Translations under genes and position numbers: made by a program
Assembly: GCA_029339195.1 (NCBI GenBank)
Contig: JAPTJF010000081.1
Coordinates: forward strand, 62,001-126,000
Source: Micractinium sp. NFX-FRZ
Taxonomy: Eukaryota; Chlorophyta; Trebouxiophyceae; Chlorellales; Chlorellaceae
Direction: 5' to 3'
DNA length: 64,000 nt
Notes under the pieces: model-generated
The model's database searches: none
What the model was told of the DNA's origin: nothing
What the model saw: only the letters and a program-made list of their open reading frames with translations
Shown: piece by piece, positions 34,838-46,600 of the stretch
Numbering within the stretch: position 1 is the first letter of the stretch
How the letters are laid out: every line of letters starts with the position of its first letter

Positions 34838-36601
34838 TCACTCCTCGCTGGGAGCCGGCTCGTCAGGCTTGGGCTTGTCCTCATCGGGGTCCTCCTTGTC
34901 TGCATGTGTTCAAAGATACATGAGGTGTGGACAGTCGGTCAGGGCAGAGGGACTGGTTGGCAGGCGATGAGTGGGAGAGGCAGGACAGGGGGAGGCGGGA
35001 ACATCACCACAAGACTGCGATGCCTGGGCATGCCCAACATTGGGGTCGCTAGCGGCACAGGCACAGCACCCAGCTGATGTCAACGGCACTGGCACTCCAG
35101 CCTGCCGGCGGACAACGTTGAACAACCCCAGCTGGTGCGCATGCCACCCTGTCGTTCACAACACCCGGTCCCTCCAGGGCTGCCCAGGCCTCACCAGGCT
35201 TCTTCTCCTTCTCCTCCTCCTCCTCCTCATCGGGCATCTGGTGGCGGAGAAGGCACACGCAGCAGAGGGACAGCAAAGAAGACGAATTCGTGTCAGTCCA
35301 GCACACAGGAACGAGGGCGACTGGTGGGCAAGAGCACACAACTTTCCATTGTAAGCAGGACACGCCTCCCAACGTGCAAAAGGCATACGGCACGGTAGCT
35401 GCGCGCCTGGAGGGCAAACACGAGGCTGCCCAACGCAGCCGGCCAGTGCAAGAGGCACAGAGCAGCACGGCGCGCGCACCTCTGGGTCGCCCGGCATCGG
35501 TTTGGGCATCGGCGTCTGCAGCTTCTCAAACTCCGGGAAGATGTCGGGGCGGCGGCTGGGCTGCGGCGTGATCCACTCCTGCGTTGGGTGGGAAACATTG
35601 GAACCAGGAAAAAAAGGCTGTTGGGATGACACCGGACAGGACGTATGCAACAAGGTGTTGAACAGGATAGCAGCTTCTTAAACTCCGGGAAGATGTCGGG
35701 GCTGGGCTGCGGCGTGATCCACTCCTGCATGGGTAGAACCGTGGGCAGCAGGGTGGACGACGAGAGGCGGCCTCCGGGGTGCGGCGTGTTCCACTCTGGC
35801 AGGCAAGGCCGGAGGGCAAAGGGCGGCAGCTCCACGGGAGGCGGGGACAGAGGATGGGAGGGCAGCGGTAGCAGAGCTGCAAGTGCTGCCAACCGTCAGA
35901 GAGAGCACGACACGCCGCTTCACGTGTGTCGCACATCTGGCAACGACGTGCGAGAAGGGATAGCAAGCGAGCACACATGTCTGTAGCTGAGGTGGGCAAT
36001 GCCGGCAGCGGCTGCCGGGCCCCGTCCCACTGTCCCGCCTCCCCCCCTCTGCGCGCCCATTCCCGTTTTTGCCACCCACCTGCGGGAAGTCAATCGGCGA
36101 CCTGCAGCCAGTAGTAAGGCGCACAACAAAGAATCATCAGCTGCGCCGCCTTTGGATGTGCTGCACTGTGCTACCACCCTCCAGCAGGCTGCATCAAGGG
36201 CTACCTCCAGGCCATCCACCACAGCTGCAGGCGTCCCATGGCCCTGGCTCTTTTCCATGTCGTCAGGACGAGCGGCGCGACAGGACGAGTGGTGGCGGCA
36301 GAGGCGGCAGCGGCGGCGGCGGCGAAGCACGGAGCGGAAGGCAAATGCACGGTGCAAATGCACGGTTCCAGGCGTTATCGCTTGCCATTGGAGCCAGCAC
36401 ACACCTCTCCTTCTCCGTTTCAGGCTCCGGGTAGGTGGCGACCACCTTTAGCGTGCGGCGTTGCAACCGGCCGCTCTGCCGCTGCTGAAGGCGGCCTGCC
36501 AGCGCGGGCTGTTGGCAGGCCAGTGCTCTGCATGGCCGCGCCGCTGCTAGCCGCGTGCTGCACTCTGCCCACTGGCCCCTGCTCCCGATGGCGCGCTGCA
36601 T
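34838..36601 (-). CDS. Small acidic plastid-targeted protein of unknown function, 140 aa
   Basis: Exons 36601-36405, 36101-36080 (22 nt), 35578-35480, 35237-35195 and 34899-34838 join in phase to 423 nt. The first about 50 residues (MQRAIGSRGQWAECSTRLAA and following) are basic and acid-poor, as in a plastid transit peptide, followed by VVATYPEPETEKE. The core is RSPIDFPQEWITPQPSRRP, then DIFPEFEKLQTPMPKPMPGD; the tail is almost entirely acidic and lysine-rich. The core resembles a plastid protein family I recall from land plants (P-x-P-rich with an acidic tail, possibly an NDH-associated subunit), but I cannot name it securely. No membrane segment. The neighbouring intron holds two decayed copies of the core exon. 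Confidence 0.7.
35655..35800 (-). repeat. Two decayed copies of the RPDIFPEF exon
   Basis: Relative to the exon at 35480-35578, the copy at about 35672-35729 still reads EWITPQPSPDIFPEFKKL (with two arginine codons missing) and keeps the sequence around the acceptor. A more decayed copy at 35770-35795 reads EWNTPHPGGRL. Both lie in the intron just upstream of the true acceptor. Confidence 0.88.
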
Positions 36602-37393
36602 GCTTGCGGGCGCTGCTGAAGAAGTAGCTTTGGCAACCCGAAAGCCAGTACGCCGCACAGAAAGCGCAATGCACGTTGCTGAGGACAACAGGATTAGCCC
36701 AGCCTGTACTGCGAGAGGTACACCGCTGCCGCCGCCGTCAACTCTCTCGGTGTCGCCCAGCACCCAGCCCTCCTGGCTGCAAAGCTCGCTATGTCCGTCT
36801 TAGTTATACACAACTTCAGATATACACATGACAGTAAGGGAGCAACTCATAGGGCAGAGGGAAGCACAAGAGAGCGCTGGGTCGGGCGCAGCCGGGCGCC
36901 TTTGCGCGACCCTTTCGCCGCCAAGGGTGTTGGAGCGGGGCAGCGGCTCTTGGCGGTAGCCGACGTACTGCTTGGTCATTCCCACTTGCTGTGCGGACGG
37001 CATCTGTGATGTACGAGTGGGTGCTCTTGCTCTTCGGGCACGTGTGCCTGTGAAACGTCGGGCTTGCCACGTCGGGCTTGCCCCGACGTTTCACAGGCAC
37101 GCGTGCACGAAAACCAAGAGCACCCACTCGTACATCATCGATGCCATCCTGCACAGCGAGAGGGAATGGGCCAAGCAGTTATTCGGCTACCGCCAAGAGC
37201 CGCTACCCCGCTCCGACACCCTGACCACAGGGGGCACCGCCGCCAGGGGGCTGTCCCAGGGGCCGCACATGAGCAGGGGGGGGCTGGTGCTGAATGCGCC
37301 AGGGGCCCAAGGGCAGCACCAGGGCTACAAAACGCAGGTGCACGAGAAAGCCAGCACCCATCAAAACGTTGCGTACACACTATGGACACAGCC
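36602..37393. other. Intergenic region with a long imperfect inverted repeat
   Basis: No gene was assigned. The region holds the 5' flank of the small plastid gene and an inverted repeat at 36930-37220 (separate entry). Plus-strand frames across the right arm (for example LHSEREWAKQLFGYRQEP) look like a coding fragment but lack a clear start and end; they continue open to about 37380. Confidence 0.5.
36930..37220. repeat. Imperfect inverted repeat, arms about 130-145 bp, short loop
   Basis: The left arm (about 36925-37062) is the reverse complement of the right arm (about 37083-37222), with scattered substitutions and 1-bp gaps. The loop of about 20 bp carries a duplicated GTCGGGCTTGCC. Shared core stretches include CAAGAGCACCCACTCGTACA, GGCTACCGCCAAGAGCCGCT and CCCCGCTCC. 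Read towards the outside, both arms encode STHSYI(I/T)DA and GYRQEPLPRS(D/N)TL; the left arm needs two frame changes. A transcript in either direction would form a long hairpin. Confidence 0.88.
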
Positions 37394-40300
37394 TCAGGCA
37401 TTGAACACGTCCTGTGCGAACGCCACGCCCTGGCGGCAGATGGGGCACTCTGAGTGGGGCCGAGCCATCAGGGCACTTGAGCACATCCTGCAGGGGGAGG
37501 CGGGGGAGCGGCAGGGCAGCTTGACAACCTCGACTGCTGCTCAGCCTTTTTTTTGTCACGATCGCTCCGGAAGGGCAAGTTTTAGGAGGGTGGGTGATAA
37601 AGCGCTGCAGGCAATCTTGTTGAGCCATCAGCCAATCCCAGATCCCAGGGGTGCACACCTCAATGGACCCCTCTTCCCTGTCCCTGCCCCTGCCTCCCCT
37701 CCCCTCACCAACCTGCACAGCGCCAGGTGGCCGCACGGCACCAGCACCGAGCTTCGCTTGTGCTCCCAGCACACCACGCAGACGCCGCTCAGCTCCTCCT
37801 CCTCATCCGCCGCGTGCGCCTCTGCCGCCGCAGGCTGTGGAGGGGAGACGAGTGGCACGGCTGCGGGCGACGGCTCTTCTGCCAGCTGCGGGAGGGAGAC
37901 GGGTAGGCCGGCTGGGGCGGCGGCTCCAGCAACCGCAGGCGGCAGGAGGGTGTGGACGAGGTCAAGGGGGCTCGGCTGAGTGGGGGCCGCAGAGGCAGCG
38001 GCAGTAGGGGCAGGCCCCTGGGTGGCAGCGTGCAGGGAGGCTGCCGCTGCCGGCGCCGCAGCTTCTGCGCTGCCCAGCGCTGGTCCCATCGCCCGCGGCG
38101 CCTGGGCCTGCCCCGCCGTGCTGCTGTGGGCAGCCCGGACTGCTGAGGAGAAGAGGGAGTTGGGCTGCAGGGAGGGGCGGTACGGTGCGTAGCGTGCAGC
38201 CGCCGCGGCAGGGGCGGCGCCATCCGCCGCCGCTGGGCGCCGCGGCGGCGTGGCAGGCTCGTGCCCTGCTGAAAGGCCTGCCAGGGCAGCTGCTGTGGCA
38301 GCCGAGGCCGAGGCCCCCGCAGCAGATGAGCTGGCTGCCAGCCAGGGCTCCAGCCAAGGAGGGGTGAACGCCAGCTGGCCACTTGGGCTGACGCGCGGGC
38401 TGCTGCCGCTGCTGCCGCTGCTGCCTCGGCTGCTGCTGCGCTTGCCTGGCTGTGCAGCATTGCCAATGCCACCCCATGCTGGCGCCTGCTCCTCCCAGAA
38501 CAACGGTGCCCGGTCACTGCAGCTGCTGCTGCGTCCCTCCTGCCTTGCTGCTGAAGGGCTGTGCCCCGGGCGGCGAAGCGGCGCGCTGTCGGGCCTGCCT
38601 GCCAGCTGATGTGGCGTAGAAGGCACCGGCGCGGGCTGCTCGGGCTGCTGGCGCTGCTCGGGCTGGGAGGCAGCCTGTCTCGGCGGCGGCGGCGGTGGCG
38701 GGGGCAGGAAAGACGGAGCATCCTGCTGCTGCTGCTGCCGCGGCGGCGGCGGCGGCGGCGGCAGGAAAGACGGAGCATCCTGCTGCTGCTGCTGCCGTGG
38801 TGGCGGCGGCGGCGGAGGTGGTGGGAACCGCGCCGCTGCCTGCTGTCGGTCCTCAGCAGCCTCCCTGGATACTGGCAGCTGTTGTGACCTGCTAAGCGGC
38901 GGTACCTGCAGCGCTGCCTCCCCAAGCTGCGGCGGCTGCTGCTGCTGCTGCTGCTCGCGCTGCCTGGGGCTTGCTGCTGCCTGCTCTAGTGCTTGCGCGT
39001 TGGGAGGCGAAGCCGGGGCCTGCTGCTTCGCTGGCTGCTGCTCCTGCGGCGGCGGCGGCAAGGGCCCCTGCTTGGGAGGAGAGTTCGTTGGAGGCCGCTT
39101 CTGCTGCTTGGGCCGTTGTCCTGCCTCCGGCCCTGGCTGCTCTCCTGCCGGCAGCTGCGGCGGCTGCACTGAGGGCGGCAGCTGCTTTCGCGACTGCTGA
39201 GCTGGCACCTGGGGCAGCTCCAGCGGCTGCTCCCCCTGGCCCGCCAAGCTGCCGCTGCTGCCTGCCCTGCTGCCCTCCCTGCTCGCAGCGCTCAAACTGC
39301 TCACAGTGGGAGGCGAGGCAGCTCGGGCTGGCTTTGCTGGCGAGGCCGGCTTGATCGGCTTGTGACGCCGCCGGATGTGCCCCTGCCCCTGCCCTTGCGG
39401 CTTGGCAGCTGAGCGCTGTGCCCGCTGCCTCAGCACCTGCTGCTGCGCCTCTTGCTCTGCATCGGGCAACTGCCGTGCTGCGTGGCCCTCATCCTGCTGC
39501 TGCGACTGCTGCCGTATCCGGCTGGCCAGCTTGTGCCGAACGTGCCGCCGCTGGTAGGCGTTCCAACCTGCACGGGGTGCCGGTCGCCAGGCAGGCAGCA
39601 TGATGAGTCCGCATCAGCACGCTGCCATGCTGCTTTGTGTAAGACAGAGCACACATGCACACATGCAAAGGCGACCCGTCAGATAGCACACGCACACACA
39701 CATGCACCACAGCACGCAGCACGCACACACACACACTAGTACCACAGCACAAAGCACACACACACAGCCCTGCGGCCCGCCGCCCCCCGCTCACCTGCTC
39801 GCAGCAGCGGCGCGGCCAGCGGCGCGGCCAGCAGGCAGGCAAAGATGGCGAGCTGCGTGGCATGCATCGCCTCTGCTATGCGCCCTACAAGCCCCGGCAG
39901 CTCCCAGCTCCATTCAGGGAAGCCCCAGGCCTGGGCATCCAGCTCCATCAGGCGCTGGCCCATCTCCTGGAAGTGCCGCTCCAGCCAGGTGGCGCCAGCA
40001 AAGCGTGCCTCCCTGGCTTCCTGCATCCGCCGGTGTGCGGCTTCCGCGCAGCTGCCCGGCAGGCGGCGGCTGGCAAAGCCCAGGCTGCCCCACAGGCGGG
40101 GGTCGGCGCGCAGCCGGCCCCAGCGGAGGGCACGGCTGGACAGCAGGCGGGGCGGGCCGCCCAGCGGGCCCATCTCTGGGCGGCTACAGGACTCGACCAG
40201 CGGTTGTAGGGATGCCTCCTCGTCTCCCTCGGTACCGCCAGCGCTGCTGCCGTCGCCGCCGCAGGTGGGTGCAGGGGTTTCGAGGCAGGGCACCGCAGCC

Positions 40301-43005
40301 ACGGTCACCCGCAGCAGCATCTCGCCGTCCACCACAAACCCCGGCATGGTGCCACCCGACAGCATGCGCCAGAGGGGGAAGGAGGAGGCGAAGCCGCAGG
40401 TGTAGAAGGGGCCGAAGGAAGTGGGCCAGCCGCACAACCAGCCTGCGGGGCAGGGGTGCAGGTGTGGGGAGGAGGAATCAAGCCATGACGATTGAAATAG
40501 CTGACGGGCTACCACCGAGGCTGGATCAATCAATCAATTAATTACATGTCAAGTCCACGGGGAGCCAGCAACGCATGCTGGGGAAGCCCTGCTGCGCTGG
40601 GGCCACCCCCCCATGGCAAAGTTGTGCACATCCCTGGAGCACCCAGACTGGCTCCAGAGAATGATGTGTCTTTTGCACAATCAAGGTCACACGCTGATCA
40701 TCTCAACTCAGCCCCACACTCACTTGTCTGCCAGTCCTCGCCGCTGCCTGTGCTGTCATTAAAGGGCCCGGCCTGGTGCAGCACGGAGAGGTCGACACGG
40801 AAGAGCGGGGTGCGGCCCTTGGGCGGCGGGTGGCTCTCCCACATGCGGAGGGCCAGTGACACGTTCTTCATGTCATCCACAATGATGTCCACGTGCCTGC
40901 AAGAAGAACAGGCAAAGGGGTGTTTTGACGCAAGGCCAGGGGGATGTCGGGGTGGCATGCGTGCAGGCATGCAGGCTTTCTCTGCACCGCTGGTGTCCCA
41001 CGCGTCAATGGCAGGCTGGCCTTGATTCACACCCAGGCACCTGGCCTGCCTGCAGCAAAACAAACTTGCCCGCCACACCCACCAAGCATCGTCTGCGGCC
41101 ACAAGGCGCTGCAATTGAGCGTCCCTCAAAGACCATGCGCTTCCACCCCGCCACCCAACCTTACACAACCACCCGGCTTGTCCAGCAGCAACACAGGAGC
41201 ACCAAATAGCATCAACCCACCAGGCGTAGCCGGCAGCCACGAAGGCGCTGCCCTCAAACACATCCGGCTCCTCCTGGCTGGGCGGCGTCTCCCTGTCCTG
41301 GAAAGCCGCCACGGGGAGCGCCCACTGCAGGCAGGCAGACGGGCGGGCAGGCAAGTGGGTGGGGCAGTAGCAGGGCTGGGGTGGGGCAGCAAGCAAGGCA
41401 GGTGTGCGGCAGGAGCAGGGCAAGGGTGGGTGAGGATCAGCAGCGGGCGCACCAGCAGCAGGGCGGATCTGCAGCGGTGGTGCGTTAAAGACTCGCTTCT
41501 GGCTGCCAGTGGTTCGTGGCAGGTAGCAGCACGGGAGACCAGGGTGTGTGGAACTCAGGAACCCAGAATAAACGTCCAGCCACAATGCATAGATGTCACC
41601 GCCTCACAGCGCCCCCCATGCCACGGCATCCACCCCCGTCCCCAGCGCACCTCGACAGTCGTGTGCAGTTGCCCATGGGGCGGCACGCTCCCGTCTGCCG
41701 CCGCCACCTCAGCCAGCTCCGTGTTGCCGGCGGTGGCGTAGGGGCGTGCATGCTCCCGGGAGCCTTGGAAGAAGGTGAGCAGGCGCTCCTGCCAGATGTC
41801 GGCCAGTGCGCCGTGGTGCAGCAGGGCGGCCAGCGTGGTGCCCGCTGCAGGGGGTGATGGGAGGGCAGGGAAGCAGGGGAGCAGGGGAGAGAGTGAGGAG
41901 GCCAGGAAGCGGCGGGGGAAGGGGACAAGCTGGGCTGCCATGCCTTGGGAATGCGTTGCGCCAGATGGGACGGGCGACGCGCTGGCCGGCCAAGACAGCC
42001 TCACACACACGCCTTGCTGCTGCTGCCGCGGCACTCGACGCAGGAGCCCCAGCTGTCTGAAAGCGGCAACACAAATGTATCTACGCCTGGCGCGCCCTCC
42101 CCACCTGCCTAAGCCCAGCGCGCCCTCCCCACCTGCCCAGCCCAGCGCACCTTCCCAGGTGTCAGGGTCGCTCATCACGTTCAGCACCGCCACCTCATCC
42201 CAGCAGGGCGCATACTGGCGAGCGCCCTCAGCGGGCGCACTGCCGCCAGCTGTGCCGCCGCCAGCAGGGCCGGTGAGCGCCGTGGGGTGTGCCCCCTCCC
42301 ATTTGAACCCGTAAACCATGGCGGCGTGCGTGCTCAGCTCCAGAGCTGAGATGGTCTGGTTGCGGTGCAGGGCTGCCGTGATGCGCAGCAGGTTGCGCTC
42401 CAGGTCTTCGCCCATCTCGTGGAGGGAGAATTGGTTGGAGAGGCTGCGGGGCGGGGAGCGGCGCGGGCGGCGCCCAGGCTCCAGCAGCTGTGGGTGCGCG
42501 TCAGCCAGGGCACCGGCAACCAGGCTCAGGAAGGTAAGCTGGCACTGCAGGCGGCCAGGGGTAGGGGGAAGAGGCAGCGGGGGTGGTGGGGAAACCTGGG
42601 GAGGCGGGGAGGCACGGGAGCGCACCTTGGCACGAGCGAGCAGGACAGCGGCGCGGCCGCGGTGGCCGCCGTCGGCGGCGCTGCCGTCTGCGGCTACCAA
42701 CGCACCTGGAGCTCTCGGCGGACCCAGGCGAAGCTGCCGTTGTTGCTGTTGCTCTCAAGCGGCTGGAGAGGCGGGAATTCGGTGTCCAGGCGGGGGAGGT
42801 CTGCGGGCAGCAGCACCCTGGGCCCTCCCAGGGGGGCCACCACTCTGCTCTGCAGCAGTCCCCACCAGTCGTCCCGCCCCAGGAAGTCGAACGAGGTTGG
42901 GTTAGCAAACAGGGCGAGCGGAGGGGCGCGGGCGGCGGCACCAGCACGCCCAGGCGAGAAGCACAGCCACAGAGTGGCGCACAGGAGCAGGCTTAGGCGG
43001 GACAT
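37394..43005 (-). CDS. Secretory-pathway membrane protein with C-terminal C3HC4 RING finger, 1253 aa
   Basis: Exons 43005-42706, 42544-42151, 41844-41651, 41324-41221, 40896-40724, 40442-39795, 39567-37713 and 37487-37394 join in phase to 3762 nt. A signal peptide (MSRLSLLLCATLWLCFS) is followed by about 560 residues with N-glycosylation sequons (NGS, NQT, NVS, NDS), consistent with a lumenal or extracellular domain. One membrane helix follows near 580-602 (LAIFACLLAAPLAAPLL), then a long cytosolic Gln/Pro/Ala-rich region with repeated DAPSFLPPPPP blocks. The last 53 residues are a RING: CVVC, then CGH, CRMC and CPIC. The CRMC pair is built across the last intron (donor GTTGGT). RING membrane proteins are usually E3 ubiquitin ligases. 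I do not recognise the lumenal domain. Confidence 0.82.
38685..38830 (-). repeat. Tandem repeat encoding proline runs with RQQQQQDAPSFL
   Basis: Two near-identical units of about 60 bp (GGAAAGACGGAGCATCCTGC shared at about 38707 and 38764) encode alternating poly-Pro and RQQQQQDAPSFL within the cytosolic region of the RING protein, plus a partial third proline run. The frame is kept, so this repeat is translated. Confidence 0.85.
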
Positions 43006-43643
43006 GGCGTGGGTGTGGTGAGAAAAAGAACTGGCAGCTCCGACTCTAGTAGAGAAGCCATTGCGACGTGCTGAGGGAAGTGGCGCTGGTGCTGGATGTA
43101 CTTTCCATATGAAGCTCCCCTGGAAGCTCCCGCACCTGCCAATTGTGCATCGGATGTGGCACTGGCAGTAGTCAATGCAGCTGACAGCTGTGTGATGAAT
43201 CTGGAGCAGAAAGCTGCAGCAAGCGATGCTCTGCCTGCAGGTAAGTGTGGTGCTGCAGCACCGCTTGGAGCAGGCATGGCGGGCATGGCGGCGGGACGTG
43301 TGCGCCGCGCTGGGCACCCAGCAACAACAGGGCGGCAGCTAGACCCACCCCTTCGGCATCATGCATGTTGCAAGTGTATTCAGGTGGGCTGAGCAAGTTG
43401 TGTTATGGCCAAGGAAATGGCATACGCCAGACAGAACACAAGTTCGGATGTGCAGACAATAGCAGAGCCGAGGCAAATGAAATGATGTTGTTGAGGCAAG
43501 GAGACGTAGAGGCAGGATGGGGCATGCGCTGGGGCGACACACTCATGGCAGGCAAACAGCATTCAACAACTGCGATAGGCAGGCTGAGTAAAAACAAACA
43601 CATAGCCCAGGAAGCAAGGCGCCCTGTGCGGGTCCTGGGGTTA
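43006..43643. other. Intergenic region between two minus-strand genes
   Basis: It contains the 5' flank of the RING gene and the 3' flank of the epimerase gene. The base composition is more balanced than in exons. No exon or canonical TTACA signal was recognised. Confidence 0.45.
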
Positions 43644-46600
43644 TCATTCAAATGGCCGCATGTCTCCCGCTGCAATGGCCGCTAACCCCTCGCGGTACGT
43701 TGGGAACGCCAGCCGCACCCCCAGCTCCTTCTTGATCCGGCCGTTCCTCACCCGCTTCTCTTCCAGCACCCGCTGCGCTGCTGCGCCGCTGCCCTCGGTA
43801 AGCCTGGCGCCGCGCTGCCGCCCGCGTGGCCGCTCCAGCGGCCGCTCGGCCGGCAGCAGCGGCGGCACGTCGTCTGCGCTGTCATAGCTGCCTGAGCTGG
43901 AGCTGGTTGTGCTGACGCTGCTCATGGGTGCCATGAGTTCGTGAAGATCTTGCAGGCTGCCGCTGTCAACCCGCTGCCTCGCTGCCCCCGCTCCTGCCCC
44001 CCTTGCTGCTGCTCCTGCTGCTCTTCCGTCCGCCGCCCCCGCCGCGCCCGGCACGCTGCCGACGCTGCCCCAGTCGGCGCCCGGCGGCGGAAGCCCCGCG
44101 GCCCGCCGCTGCAGCAGCTCTGCGGCATATGCCATGACCGTTCCACGGTCAGCAGGGTCGTCGTCAGCTATGTTGTAGGCTGCCCCGGGACGCGCGTGTC
44201 TCATGGAGGCCTCCAGAGTTTGGCAGATGTCGTACACGTGGCAGCGCGCGGTGTAGCGCTGCCGCGCGCGCCGCGCCGCTGAGGGGCCCGCTGCGCCGCC
44301 GCCGAGGGAGCGTTCCACCGTTTGGATCGCGCTGCGCTGTGGGCCTGCGGGCGGCGAGCAATGGAGGAGGGGCGGTGGGGAGGGAGGAAGGGTGTGTAAG
44401 TCTGTGGGGGTGGGGGGCAATGCAGGGAGAGGGCTGGCGGCATGGCCCATGCTGCCAGAATGGCATTGATGCGGCGCCCCCCACCTGTATCCCCAACACC
44501 CCCTTGCCTTGTCACCCTACCACACATCATCACCGCCCTGCCCCGCACATCACGCCGCCCTCTTGCCCCCTTCCGACCCGCGCCCACCCACCCTCACAAC
44601 CAGCCACGCACGAAAGCACTCATGCAGCTTGTTGGGGGCCTTTACAGGGGCGCCCCCGCTCCTTATATGAGAGCAGCGCAACCCAGGGTTGGCTGTGCAA
44701 TCACACACAGCACACACACACACACACACAAAGGCCCACAGCCGCCCCCGCACCGTAGATGCCCCCGCATCGAAAGATGTGCACGGGCAGGCCAAAGGTG
44801 TCGTGCAGGGCGAGCCACTCGTGCTCCGCCATGACACGGGACCACCCCTTGCCGCCCGCAGCCCGCAGCTCGCTGCCCTCGTCCACCCAATCCCCCGCGT
44901 AGTCGCCGTACACTGGCAGGAGGAAGAGAGGGGGAGAGGGAGGGGGTGAGCACAGGCATGCAGGGGGGGGAGGGGGTGAGCAAGGGCAAGCAGAGGCGAC
45001 AAGGCATGCAGGGGTGTGCAGGGGAAGCTACGTGGGGGTTGCTGGCGCTGCCTGCTCACAGCCGCCAGACACCCGCAGAGAAAGAGGAGGCGAGACGGCA
45101 AGGGCAATGGGGTGTCGGGGCAGGGGCAGGAAACGGGAGGTGTGCCTGCAGGTGTGCCTGCTCACTCTTCTGCGCCTGAGAACCCACCCGCAGCCAGATG
45201 CACGCAGCCGCCTGCCCACCTGCTCACCCGCCTGCCCGCCCTGCTGCCTGCCCATGCAGCCGCCCTTCCCCCTCTCCCACCCCGCCCCTGCCCCCACCCC
45301 ACCTGACGTAGAGCTGATGTAGCCCACCCATCGGAAGTGCTCGGCGTGCTCGCTCAGCTGCTGCGCATGTGCCATGATGACGGGATCAATGTCGTTGTCT
45401 GCCTCCGGGGGCACAGTGCTCAGCACGTGCGTCGCATGCCGCAGGGTGTCGAGTGCCTTGCCGCTGCAGGGTGGCAGGGACGGCGGGGGCGCACAGGAGG
45501 GGAGGGCAGGTCGGGATGCTTGATTCCATAAGGCTGGGCATGGTCCTACACTTGTGGGCCTGCACTTGTGGCCCTACGCTTGTGGGCCACCACTCCATGA
45601 TGATGTGGCCCTGGACTTGCACTGGGACTGGCTGATACAGCAGGCAGTACGTCCTGGCTGTGCGTTCCCGCAAGTGGAAGGTGTTGATGCCCGCTGCCTT
45701 AACACAGGTACCTGGCTCCAGCAATACACAGAGCTCACTACTTATACTCAGGTTGTCATAGTTGTTTGGGTCAAAGGGGAACCTAGTGACCCCGCCGCTG
45801 CCTTAACAAACTAGCCTGTTCCAGCCATACACAGAGCTCCTATTTGTGCTGCCCCCCTCACCTCAGATTGTCATAGTCGTTTGGATAAAGCGGAAGGTGG
45901 TCATGGCCCGCTACTCTAACACAAGTACCTGGCTCCAGCAATACACACAACTACCAGTACTGTGCTGTCCTCCCCACCTGAGGTTGTCGTAATCGTTTGG
46001 GTCAAAGTGGAAAGTGGTGATGCCCCGCTGCGCCAGGCGCTCGCACTTGTCGTGTGTGCGGCACGTGCCGGCCACCTCCCAGCCGCGCTGCTGGAAGTAG
46101 CTGGCCGCGCCTGCGTGCCAGGCAGGACGAGCGGCAGGTCGAGAGGCTAGTGCGGGAATGGGCAGCAGCGGGGACAGCGCGGCAGCGGCAAGCCGGGAGT
46201 CTGAAACACATGACAGCGTCAGCACAGGGAGCTCCTGGCTTGGGCGATGGACCGCTGTTGTTGTGCAGTAGCGCCGCAGTGGGCAGGGCACCACAGGCAC
46301 CACAATAATCAACTAGCCCATCCGGCTGCAATACAGCTGGCTACCTCGAGTGCAGCAGCGGCATGCCCTTCTCAGCCAGGCAGGGGGGGGGGGGGGGACG
46401 AACTTGCTTCCCTCCCTCCCCCACCGAGACAACAGGCGGACAGCAAGCTACACAGCCACCAAGCCTACAGTAAACTTCATGGCGTCTCACCTAGCCCTGT
46501 GTATCCAAGGCCAAAGATGAAGAGCCGGTTGTGTTCCGAGTGCCTGCCTAGGACAGACCAGGCAGCAGCGGTGGTGACAGTAACCAGTCGGCGCGCCGGC

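Noticed and set aside
36725..36900. Small transposon terminus suspected near the inverted repeat
   Set aside because: No target-site duplication, terminal repeat or transposase fragment could be identified.
36972..37979. 335-aa plus-strand frame across the inverted repeat and into the RING gene
   Set aside because: Its right half is antisense to the RING-finger exons, and the left half has no credible start. Only the hairpin-arm fragment is protein-like, so no CDS was called.
37789..38925. Long (378 aa) minus-strand frame rich in Arg/Ser
   Set aside because: It is the shadow, in another frame, of the Gln/Pro-rich exon of the RING protein, whose frame carries the RING cysteines.
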